NCBI RefSeq assembly: GCF_000330505.1
Contig: NW_004191777.1
Location: forward strand, 259,682-323,681
Reading direction: 5' to 3'
Length of the DNA: 64,000 bases
Source: Entamoeba invadens IP1
Taxonomy: Eukaryota > Evosea > Mastigamoebida > Endamoebidae
This document shows, piece by piece, positions 32,608-42,130 of this stretch. Position 1 is the stretch's first letter, and each line of letters opens with the position of its first letter. Below the pieces are notes generated by a model that saw nothing but the letters and a program-made list of their open reading frames with translations, was not told where the DNA came from and did not search any database. A program made the translations under genes and the position numbers.

Positions 32608-34605
32608 ATGGATAAGAAAAAGAAACAAGACCAGAATCAACAAGAAGTTCCTCAAAAGAGACAAGCAGTTATTTTGGTCGAGAACGAAATTGTTGACATG
32701 CAGTGCAACGCTGTTTGTTGTAATTATTTTAAATCAAATAGTTTGAATACTTATAAGTAGTCGATGCTTATGATACTTAACACTCCACTTATTCAATACA
32801 TCGTTGAACATTTATTAGCCCAAAATATACAAGAGATATTCATCGCGTGCAGCGAACAAAACAAACAAAAAATTCAGCTCATTCTGGACACCCCACTCAA
32901 GTCGAAGAACGTGCAATATATCGTGTGTGCAGAAACAAACAACGCAGGCGAAATAATCAGACAAATTTCCGAATCGCCACTTTTGGATTCGAACGAGTTG
33001 ATACTCATTAAGGGTGATGTCATTACGACAATGCAATTGGAACCAATTTTGAAGTTCCATCGAGAGATATTACAGTCCGATAAAAGTCACATAGTGACAA
33101 TGGTCTATAGGAAAAACCACACCGTCAACGAGTCGCGATCTACAAACGACAAGACTGTGATCATCACAAACGCTTTAACAAACCAAATTCTTAAAGTCGA
33201 TGACAGACACGACAAAACAAAGAGAAATTATCGACTCAAAATGTGTTATAACAAAGAGACGCCAAAGATTGGAGTACACACAGATTATATGGAGACCGGA
33301 GTCTTTATCGTTACAAGACAAGGACTCTCTCTTTTTAACGATGCGGAAAATTGCGATATCAAAGAATTTCCAGAGGCGTTTTACGCTCGAATATTAGATT
33401 TGGACGCGTTAATACACTTCCATATGCACTGCTATGTTACCAACGAGAAAGAGTATTCGGTGAGAATACGAGATATCACAACTTTCAGAAAAGTCAGCAG
33501 CGAACTCCTTCAAAGACACGCGTATCCATATACAACCAACCTTGGAGTCTATAGTTTTGATATCAAAATGTATGACCACAATGTCATTGCACACGTCAAA
33601 TCGACAATTCCGTTGAGTGTCATACAAAACAGTAAGAATGTATTGTTCTGTGAAGAGTCGGTGATCAACGAGAAAGTTGTTGCCAACGACGCGGTGATAT
33701 GTTCCAATTGCGTGATTGGTGAAGGGAGTTTGATTGAGAATTCGCAGATCTTCAAAAATGTTCAAATAGGGAAGAACGTGAAAATCATATCGAGTGTAGT
33801 TGGGAACAATTGTGTGATTGAAGACGGTGCTGTTGTGAAGGGGAAGTTCTTGTGTGAATACACAAAGGTGTCCCGTGATCAAACTGAGGTCAATACAAAG
33901 ACCGTTGAGAACACGAGAATGAATCATATTTATGGAGAAGATTTGTTCAGGTCGGGAAGTGCTTTGATAACTTTGAATGACGCAGAGAGTGATGACGAAG
34001 AACCAAATATAATGAAACCGAGTCTTCAAACGTTTGATTCATTTAGAAACGAAGTCACGAAGTTGGTTATTGCGTTCCAAGAAAATCAAAAACATGGCAC
34101 TTTACAAAGTCAGTTCCACACGGAACTCACTTCTATAAAAGCGTCTTATAATTACACAATTGGACAAACATTTGCAGCATTAATAGAAGCACTCCTTTTA
34201 ATTGGTGATAAGGAATGTAATAAAGACATCGAAGACCATTTGGAATCCCTTGAAATGCTATGGGAAATGAATAGCAATTTCACCCTCGAGCCAAATGATC
34301 AAGTAGAAACGTTATTCTTCTTGTGCGAGTTCTGTGATGATAATACATACTTTGAAGACTCGTTCGTGTATATCATGAACGCTTTGTATGAACACAACTT
34401 CATTTGGATCGACTCAATATGGAAGTGGAAGGAGGTTTGTGTTTCCACGCCAGAAGAACACCAAAAGTATCTCGACTTGTCTGAAGCTTTTTTGACGGCT
34501 CTTAAAAATGCCGAAGACAGAGGAGATGTTGAAGAAGATGACGAAGAAGAAGAGGAGGAAGAGGAAGGCGAGGAAGAAAATGAAGAGGCAGAAGAAGAAA
34601 ATTAA
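32608..34605 (+). CDS. Translation initiation factor eIF2B subunit epsilon, two exons
   Basis: Exon 1 (32608-32712, 35 codons) begins MDKKKKQDQNQQ and carries RQAVILVE, the first strand of the nucleotidyltransferase-like fold. A 48-nt intron (32713-32760, GTTTGT...TAG) joins it in phase 0 to exon 2 (32761-34605), giving 649 residues. Domains: nucleotidyltransferase-like (~20-250), left-handed beta-helix with hexad repeats such as VICSNCVIGEGSLI (~310-400), and a C-terminal W2/HEAT domain with WIDSIWKWKE (~455-620), the catalytic part that exchanges GDP on eIF2. The tail (~625-649) is almost all Glu/Asp. Without exon 1 the domain would lack its first strand. Confidence 0.93.
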
Positions 34606-35474
34606 ATCAAAGTTGTTTTACAGTTTATAACTAAACATTTATAATATATATAATAAAAAGTATTAAAATGATAGTGTTTATACAACAACTTTTTTATTAA
34701 AAAAGCAAAAATTTATTTTAAACCATATTTTATTAGTTTCATATTAATATCTATAATTTATTGCCATTTATGGAACAAAAGAAATGACAAAGATAAATAC
34801 CACCTTATTATTTATTTTTAATAAATGTAATTAATTTCATAGTAAAAAATAAAATTATTCGACTTTTTGTAAAATGGAAAGAATCAAAATAATATAATAA
34901 TAATTAAAAACAAAAAAGTGCATTTGCCGGGACTCGAACCCGGATCTCCACCTTGGAAGGGTGGAATTCTGCCCTTAGACCACAAATGCTTCTTGAAAAT
35001 TAATATAACTATTTGTTTTTATTACATTGATAGTTATTATTAATGATTAATTAATGAATTGGTTAAGATCATTGATAATGGCAATAAAAAAAGTGCATAT
35101 AAAGCATAATTAAAATTTTAAAGTGACATGATTTGTGTCTTTTTTATAAAACGATCTTTAATTTATATTTATAGTATATAAATAGTTATTTTTTTCTTTC
35201 TCTGAAATTTTTTTTACTTATAACAATTTAACTATTTAATAATTAATTTTATATTTATAAAACTATTCAAAAAACTGAAAGGTGTGACAGTTAAAACAGA
35301 CAGACAAAGGTATAATAAATTATATGATGTTGTAATTAATTTGTAGTACATGATATGAATTAGTGATTTCACATATTGAAAGAGCTTAAAAAACACTCAA
35401 TAATATTAGTGGTATAAAAGATAAGTCAACGAGACGTTTCAAAGAAAAGAATACAAAAAGGTATTGAGGTTGTA
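34606..35474. other. AT-rich spacer holding a tRNA-Gly gene
   Basis: Apart from the tRNA at 34919-34989 the spacer is AT-rich and without open frames of coding character. It separates the eIF2B-epsilon 3' end from the 3' end of a minus-strand orphan. Confidence 0.6.
34919..34989 (-). tRNA. tRNA-Gly (anticodon TCC), copy 2
   Basis: The 71-nt sequence is identical to copy 1 at 12183-12253. The identity extends 15 nt upstream (ATTAATTTTCAAGAA) and, with one T indel, about 14 nt downstream through the T-run terminator. The duplicated unit is therefore about 100 bp. Confidence 0.97.
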
Positions 35475-36395
35475 TTAAAACCCCAAGAAGTGGAGCACAA
35501 GGTGTGAGGCAGGTGGTGGATCGATTGGGAGTTGTTCTGGAATTTGTGTCAAAGAGAGTGTATTATTAAACGCGGACATGTCTGTTCCCGAAAAGACATA
35601 GTCCAGCACTGAAATTTCATCGTTTGTCAATTCCAAGTCCATAATAGTTCTTTGTGAGAGGATGAAGCTTGGTTGTCCAATAAAGACCTTTTTCAAGTAG
35701 TTTCTAAACTTTCTTGTGATTGGTGCGAGTTGTTCTGCGTCGATAGTCTTTCCATTCGGGAATGTGTATTGTTTCCAAATATAAAAATTGAGTGTTTTTG
35801 TTGTTGTCTTTTGATTTGAGACTTGGCACGTCAACTTGAAGTTTTGTTGGATTAACACATATGAGAGAAATGAAGCGAACGCTGCTTCTCTGTTCTTGTT
35901 CTTCCGTTTTTTCAAAAATTCTTCATTTCGTGTTGAAAGTGGAGTTGTCACTTGTTTGATGACTGGCGCGTCACTCCACAACGTCTCACATCCAATCATT
36001 TTAAAGTTGTTTGACAAAATATCAATTTTGGAGGTGATGTACTCTTTCATACCACTTTGTAACATCGTTTGATCAAAGACTTCTTTTGTCACGACTAAAT
36101 AGGCGCTCGATTTCTTGCGCGCTTCTACCCACAATTTTCGAACTACACACTCAAAAGTCACTGCACATTCTTGAATCATCGTTGGAGTGTATCGTTGCTG
36201 ATATACGACATCATCGGTGACATACACTTTTTTGGCATAACTCGACCGTTTTGTTTTGTGAAAGCGAAGTTGTGTGTTATGCGACGCAGCTAATACGATC
36301 AACTCACTGTTGCACTCAGCCTTGCTGTTTCGTGTTTTTCTTTGTTTGATTGCATCACTCGAAGCTCCTTTTGGTGGTAAACTCATTCCATCCAT
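35475..36395 (-). CDS. Orphan protein, 306 residues, possibly two tandem copies of one domain
   Basis: I do not recognise this protein. A basic N-terminus (KQRKTRNSK) precedes a block starting ELIVLAASHNTQLRFHKTKR (~30-110). A similar block starts FASFLSYVLIQQNFKLTCQV, with FPNGKTIDAEQL (~165-240). Both follow a pattern of hydrophobic helix, beta strand, Lys-rich loop and an aromatic-rich strand, and recall the orphans at 10102-11232 and 62704-63276. A Pro-rich C-terminus ends LVLHFLGF. The Lys/Arg content is compatible with nucleic-acid binding, but there is no motif to prove it. Confidence 0.72.
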   Translation of the reverse strand: MDGMSLPPKGASSDAIKQRKTRNSKAECNSELIVLAASHNTQLRFHKTKRSSYAKKVYVTDDVVYQQRYTPTMIQECAVTFECVVRKLWVEARKKSSAYLVVTKEVFDQTMLQSGMKEYITSKIDILSNNFKMIGCETLWSDAPVIKQVTTPLSTRNEEFLKKRKNKNREAAFASFLSYVLIQQNFKLTCQVSNQKTTTKTLNFYIWKQYTFPNGKTIDAEQLAPITRKFRNYLKKVFIGQPSFILSQRTIMDLELTNDEISVLDYVFSGTDMSAFNNTLSLTQIPEQLPIDPPPASHLVLHFLGF

Positions 36396-37576
36396 TTCGA
36401 GATGGATGTTTCGATTTTTTATTATTCAACTACATCTTCCTATTTTGTGGTACAACTATAGCAATTTGTGTGAAGTGGGTGTGTTTTTATATCCATTTAT
36501 ATGTCTTATTATAATTATAATATAATTATACAATTTTTTATTATAATAAAGTTTTGTTTGGTTAGCAAAAAATTATTTTGCTCGGCATTTTACCCTTCAT
36601 ACAGATTTTAAAAAAATTGGTCAATATTTTTTTATTTTGGAATCAGAAGGTGGATCCTTTCAGGTGGTTTGTCAGACTTTTTATTGCTAAATACTTAAAG
36701 TACATTTCGTTGTATTGAACTCAAAAATGAGTAATAAGGCATATCAATGTATCTGGTAAAATATTGTTTTTTTTTTAATTTTGAGAATAAGTATTAGAAT
36801 GAGTATAGTTAATAATATGATATTAAGTATATAAATATTTTTTTCTTTTAGTATTGGGTGGATAAGAGATTTGATAATGCCTTTTTTTCAACAATAAAAA
36901 AAATGTAATTTAATTAATATACCAAAAATGTATTCTATTGTATATTATATCATTTATTGTTATTAAAATCAAATTAGGAATTTATCTAACAAAAATAATG
37001 TGTATTTTTTGGAACAAACTTTTAAAATCCAATTTTCTCAGTGAAAAAAGTTAATAAATAAGAGAAAAAAACAAAATGGAAAATTATTTCGGGTAGATTC
37101 TATTATCTTGCCCAATTTAGACGCAATTATCAACTTTTTCAAAAATTAAAAAAATTTGATGGTTTTTCACTTCAAAAAAAAAATCATCGTTATATAATTA
37201 CATTATTTAAAAGTTAATAAAATGGTTTTAGTTTTTTTTCTAAATTAAAAGTTATTAAATTTATAATGGTAAACTTATAATTTACTTTTTTATATCACAA
37301 AAATAATTAAACCAAAGGCAAATATAAAAATGTCATCAAAATTGTTTTTCTCTAATTAGTAAATTTAATTAAAACTATATTATATATATTTTATTAATAA
37401 GTATTAATAACAATTAATTATGAAATATACAATAAATAAATCATTTGTTAAGCAATTATTAATAGTAAACTGAATTAATAATAAAATAATAAAAATATAC
37501 CAATTTAAATTTATAACCAATTTAAAATAAAAAAAGACGATTACAATTGAAACAATAAATGAACTAAAAACATAAT
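36396..37576. other. AT-rich intergenic region, divergent flanking genes
   Basis: This 1.2-kb stretch separates two divergent genes. A short minus-strand island near 36650-36710 reads KKSDKPPERIHLLIPK before a stop but has no start. The remainder is very AT-rich with many short inverted AT runs. Confidence 0.45.
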
Positions 37577-38572
37577 ATGGACAACTCCCAAGACAACGAC
37601 GTCATAGTGTATGTTTCCGTCGCATGGTATACATTATTAATGTTAGTCATAACGGGAGCGACATATTGGAATTACTTTTTTCCTCCATTTAGCAAAACGT
37701 TTTGTTTCTATGTGATGAGTGAGGTCATCTTTTTAGTTCGTTTGTTTTTGCTACTTGTAACAACAGACTAATTATACAGTCCAAACGTGTTGTTTCTGTC
37801 AGTACAAAGGTTCCACGTCTTCATGTGTAGTGTTTTTGTTTCAACGACTTTGTGACGTCCTTCATGTTTTGACGCTTTTTCAGTCTTATTTTGTATGGGC
37901 AAATGGTTATTTTATGAATGTCACATATGGTGTTAAAAACGCGTGGAATAGTTTAAAATTTCCATATGTAATGTTTGGACTCTATATCATCTATTTCATA
38001 TATATCATAACCCTCACAGTCATTTTTATGCTGTTGTCTGGGGATTGTACTGTTTGTTATATTCATGAAATTAATGCTAAACGTTCAAATAATAATTTAA
38101 TTAAATTAATAATTCACTGAGAAGTAAATGTCTAATGAATAGTCTGTCGTCTATGACACTCTATTCTTGATCATTCGATACTCCAATTTTTCTTTGAACA
38201 TTATCGTGATCTTCACATTAATAGGATTACTCGCATGGTTTGTTCATTACAATAAGCGTGTCGCAATCACTCGTCAAACGATATTGTGGAAAGTGTATCT
38301 AATGTTTTTAACAACAGTTTGTTCTTCTCCAAATGTTCTTCTATTTAACAATAACAAAATAGTTTGGCATTGCCACCCTCATCATGGTTTTGATTTTGTT
38401 ATTCAAATTGGTCATCGCAACGGTCGTCGGTTTTGCAAATGTCGAGCTCCCCACTCTGTGGTACAAAATTTGTGTCCACCACATCCCAGACACGCTTCAG
38501 ACTATTGCAGAGCTTATATTGGTTCTTAACTTCAATCACTGCTTCAAATGGGTCAATCGGTACGAGTACTGA
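37577..38572 (+). CDS. Seven-transmembrane protein, four exons
   Basis: Splicing three GTTTGT introns joins the pieces in frame: exons 37577-37739, 37780-38051, 38143-38316 and 38363-38572 (introns 40, 91 and 46 nt; about 272 residues). The first acceptor could instead be at 37809, which keeps frame and drops ten residues. The product has about seven hydrophobic helices (VYVSVAWYTLLMLVITGATYW; a second near MSEVIFLV; VLHVLTLFQSYFVW; FGLYIIYFIYIITLTVIFML; IIVIFTLIGLLAWFV; LIMVLILLFKLVIATVVGF; LQTIAELILVLNF). There is no signal peptide. The fold could be a GPCR-like or a THH1/TOM1/TOM3-like membrane protein; no signature motif decides it. Confidence 0.7.
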
Positions 38573-38914
38573 CTCGCTAAAAAAAGAAAAAAAATTTACT
38601 GTCTTCTATTAATAGTTAATTCTCTAGTTTATTTATAATTCAAAAGAAGGATTGTGCCACTTTATTTTGTAGTTAAATAAACCATAAAATAAGCTATTAA
38701 AAACATGACAAAGGTTTGAAGACATTTTAGTTTTCAAGCTATATTTCAATAGTAACACAAATTATTAACAAAGAATTACAGATGAAACCATTCAGAAAAG
38801 CGACAGAGTCTATAAAAAACGCCGAAAAATAGAAAAAAAACGACAATAAGACGGTGCCAAACGGGACTCGACGGTCGGAACTTCAAAAGGAACTTTAAAA
38901 ATGAAAAGGAGAAG
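38573..38914 (+). promoter_or_regulatory. Spacer and promoter of the four-TM gene
   Basis: Two GAAC boxes (38878-38881 and 38890-38893, the latter as GAACTTTAAAAATG) lie just before the gene. An ATG at 38901 opens a 13-codon frame that overlaps the main start codon at 38915 in another frame; it would act as an upstream ORF if transcription begins before it. Confidence 0.45.
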
Positions 38915-39367
38915 ATGGTATCGATCAACTTCACATTAATTCTTCGAGGCGTATACGCCTTTGCGGGGCTTTTTGTCTTTTTGACTGGACTGATCCACTT
39001 GTGTGTGAGTGGATGGAAGGGATGGTCTGTTCATGGAGTGCAGTCTAATGCAAGTGTGGTATGTGGGTTCATAGCTATTCTGTTGATGATCAATGGTATT
39101 TATATGATCTTATCACCATTTGTTATGTACATTCCAGTAGCCAAAGACTACGCTAACTTCTGGAATTTATACACTTCTGTCGCTTGGCTGATAATCACGG
39201 GTATAGTCACTCTTTTCTTTACCGGCTTTTTCGGTCTTACAACATCTATCATCTGTTGGTTGGTCTCAATCTTTGCTATTGTGTTGTCTGTTCTTTCTTG
39301 CTTAAGACCAGATACTCAAGAGAGAGACAATGACAAAGATGACGAAAAAGACCCGTACAACGTTTAA
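38915..39367 (+). CDS. Small four-transmembrane protein, 150 residues
   Basis: Hydrophobic helices lie at ~8-30, 45-72, 84-104 and 107-130. The cytosolic C-terminus is strongly charged (RPDTQERDNDKDDEKDP). The layout of four helices and an acidic tail resembles small Golgi/secretory proteins such as the COPI-associated family, but I see no decisive motif. The gene follows the seven-TM gene on the same strand by 342 bp. Confidence 0.7.
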   Translation: MVSINFTLILRGVYAFAGLFVFLTGLIHLCVSGWKGWSVHGVQSNASVVCGFIAILLMINGIYMILSPFVMYIPVAKDYANFWNLYTSVAWLIITGIVTLFFTGFFGLTTSIICWLVSIFAIVLSVLSCLRPDTQERDNDKDDEKDPYNV

Positions 39368-39498
39368 AAGTAAATCACTGATTTTTATATCATCTGTTTA
39401 TTATTAGTAAAATATAATACTTTATACTAGAATTTAATAGGACAGACGCATTATGTTCAAGAAGAGATGACTTCAACACTAAAATACGATAATAACAA

Positions 39499-40414
39499 TT
39501 AGAGATGTGGCATAATCGGCTCTTTGACTGTTTCTGTACTTAACTCATCAGGAGTACCGAGCGCAAATTGTGAGAAAAAGTGTGTTGGTATTGGAACATC
39601 CATTTTGAATGGCTGAGAGTTGTACACACGCTCGGCCATTTCACCCAATGAAAGAACTTCAATGTGGTTCTTCTGACAGTACTGAAGAAAGTTTTCTACT
39701 TCTGCTATGTTGTATGGTCTGTCGTGGCATACTACTATACTTCCATTACTGACCGAATGTCGTAACAAAAAGGATGTGAACGTAGTGTTGTCTGTCTGCG
39801 CGTCAAATGCGTAATTTGACCCAATCACCATCCGATAATTTAAATTGTCGATTGTGTCAAACATGAATGACGAAGGAAGTCCTGAACCTGGGCGAAACCA
39901 CTTATACTTCTGTCCTCGTGTAGCTTCTTCAATAAGAGTGTCTGTATGTCTGTCAGTATATTGTTTTTACTAGAGAATTATAGTAAAACTACGAGAAAGA
40001 TATAAGAATACAAACTTGAAGAACTTTCTCAGCGAATTCAGTGGGAGTGTTTTTGAATGAAGGCTCGTCGTGGAGTGTGTGATTCCCAATTTCATTGCCC
40101 GCTTCGACTATTTGAATGAGCTTTTCTTCACGTTCTTTTATTCTGTCACCAATAACAAAAAATGTGGCGTGTGCATTGTACTGCTTAAGAAGAGCAACAA
40201 ACTGCTCAGTTTGATTCGACGGTGAGTCGTCGATGGTCAACGCTATAACACGCTCCTTTGTATCAAAATAAAAAAAGGCCCGCTTCTCGTACTTCGCTAT
40301 AAGCTTGATAACCCACCGAGACTGAAAAAGTATTGAGTAGACAATGTAGAGAAAAGTAACAAGTAAAAGCAATATCAGTAAAACTCCTCCTAACATCCAC
40401 CATATCGATTTCAT
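39499..40414 (-). CDS. Chitin deacetylase-like polysaccharide deacetylase (CE4/NodB), two exons
   Basis: The N-terminus is a signal anchor (~8-30, LLILLLLVTFLYIVYSILF). CE4 motifs follow: motif 1 TIDDSPS with both Asp residues, motif 2 GNHTLHD with the two metal-binding His, motif 3 WFRPGSG, and motif 5 IVVCHD. The best model is exon 1 40414-40012, intron 40011-39942 (70 nt, donor GTATTC, acceptor CAG) and exon 2 39941-39499, giving 281 residues with normal spacing between motifs 2 and 3. The consensus GTTTGT donor three bases upstream does not keep frame with any acceptor. In Entamoeba, chitin deacetylases convert cyst-wall chitin to chitosan. Confidence 0.85.
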
Positions 40415-41119
40415 TTTGATTATAGAGTTGTTTTTGTTCTATCTTTATGATTGTTTTACTATTTAATAATAGTATCTTATTTATAATTTTACTATAAAAA
40501 ACAACAGCAGACAAAATATGTTCAAAACTATTTTGATACAATATTAATTGGTAGCTATAAATTAGGCAAATTCCCGATTATAACGGACATATTAAAATGT
40601 TTTGTTGTAGAAGTTTATTGAATTTGGTCGAATATAATTTAAATTAAAAAAAACTCAATGACAAGAAAACGCATCAATTATTAAAAAAATTATTTTTATT
40701 TCGTTTTTTTATATCTAAAACAGCATTTAGTTTAGTTAATAATTAAATATAATAATATAATGACATTACCTTTTAATTAGAAGTTAAATATTAATTAAAA
40801 TGAAATATATAAACTAGATATAAACAATTAATAAAATAATTAATACATTTATAAAAATTCAAAAATATAAAGAAAAAAAACAAAGAAAATCAAGTAAAAA
40901 AAATATTTTTGGGAAAGCTAAAAATAACTTGTTTTAAAAAACAATTAGTTATAGTATGTTTATTATAAAAATACCATATAAACATTTTTAGAAAAATAAA
41001 AAACCAAAAAACGTCTTTCAAATTTCACAAAACCACAACTTTTACAGAACTTTAAAAATACCTTTTTATAGTTTAGAGGTATCGATATATAATGAAGAAC
41101 TTTAAAACCGAGTTGTTCG
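40415..41119. other. Divergent promoter region of the deacetylase and coiled-coil genes
   Basis: About 700 bp of AT-rich DNA. On the minus strand a CAACAAA motif lies at 40607-40601, ~190 bases before the deacetylase start. On the plus strand two GAAC boxes (41047-41050 and 41097-41100, both as GAACTTTAAAA) precede the ATG at 41120. No gene is seen. Confidence 0.5.
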
Positions 41120-41986
41120 ATGTCGTTGACTGACGCGGAGAAGACAAAACTTCAACAAATTTCAAGCAAGAAATACAAAGAGCAGGCGATCTGGTTTTTG
41201 AATGCCTACTGGGCTGAGAATGGTGAAGCTGTAGCTGAGAAGGTTTGGGACGTCTGCAACAAATTTGCCGAATTTGATCAAGAGAATAAGGCGGAAGGAT
41301 GTTCTCTTGATGAGATGAACATTCATCGAATTCTTGAATTCTACCAGAGCCAACAAACCATTCAACAGTTCAGAGAGTCATTAAGAAGCCAACAATTTGA
41401 GGTGAAGAAGTTATATGCCCTTGGCGTCTATTTGTCTTGGAATTACAAATTGACTTTGAAGAAGTTTGTGAATGCGCCACAAGGAGCTCAAAGTGCTGAG
41501 ATGGCCAAGGCACAAGAGATGGTCGACCAAGTCGGGAAATTATTAGAAGAAGCCAATGCGAAAGCCACTGAAGCTACTAAGAAAGACAAAGAACTCGAGA
41601 CTGCTTTGAATGCGTTGAAGAAGGAAGAGACTGACTTTAATAATAAGACGGAGGAACTGAAACAACGAATTGAGAAGGAAACAGGCGTCGTCAAGAAAAA
41701 TAGAGCACAGGCCGAACTCGCACAACATTTGGAGTCGGACCCACTCCCATTAAGAAAAGCGAAAATCACATGTGAAGCTGCAAAGAAGAAGTCGGAGAAG
41801 GCTCGAAAGGAAGCTGAAGACGCTGCTGAAGAAATGAGAAAAAAGATGGAAGAGGCCGAAGCGTATTTGAACGAACAAAAAGCAGCAGCTTCTGCTGGTA
41901 TGGGGTTGATGTGGTGGATGCAGAGAGAATTAACAGAAAAGAAGAAGTATATGCCAACAAGAAAGGGAGGAGTAGCGAAGAAGTAA
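41120..41986 (+). CDS. Coiled-coil protein, 288 residues
   Basis: The N-terminal ~125 residues form a compact helical domain with many aromatics (QAIWFLNAYWAENGEAVAEKVW, LYALGVYLSWNYKLTLKKF). The middle (~130-260) is a long Lys/Glu/Ala coiled coil (KATEATKKDKELETALNALK). The C-terminus is basic (WWMQRELTEKKKYMPTRKGG). I recall similar WFLNAxW N-terminal domains in uncharacterised proteins of several protists but cannot name a family. A cytoskeletal or scaffold role is a guess. The two strong GAAC boxes upstream suggest good expression. Confidence 0.8.
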   Translation: MSLTDAEKTKLQQISSKKYKEQAIWFLNAYWAENGEAVAEKVWDVCNKFAEFDQENKAEGCSLDEMNIHRILEFYQSQQTIQQFRESLRSQQFEVKKLYALGVYLSWNYKLTLKKFVNAPQGAQSAEMAKAQEMVDQVGKLLEEANAKATEATKKDKELETALNALKKEETDFNNKTEELKQRIEKETGVVKKNRAQAELAQHLESDPLPLRKAKITCEAAKKKSEKARKEAEDAAEEMRKKMEEAEAYLNEQKAAASAGMGLMWWMQRELTEKKKYMPTRKGGVAKK

Positions 41987-42130
41987 CTTCACTAATTTCA
42001 TTTCGATATTCAACATTACAGTTTCTTGTGTTTGATTGGATTTTTTTGAAATTTTTTTAAGACAATTGAAAACTGTTTTTGTCATTTTTAATGAAAAATT
42101 GAAACTTGAATTATCTTTTTCTATTTCTCA

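Noticed and set aside
33409..34029. 206-codon minus-strand frame
   Set aside because: It is antisense to eIF2B-epsilon and has no domain of its own.
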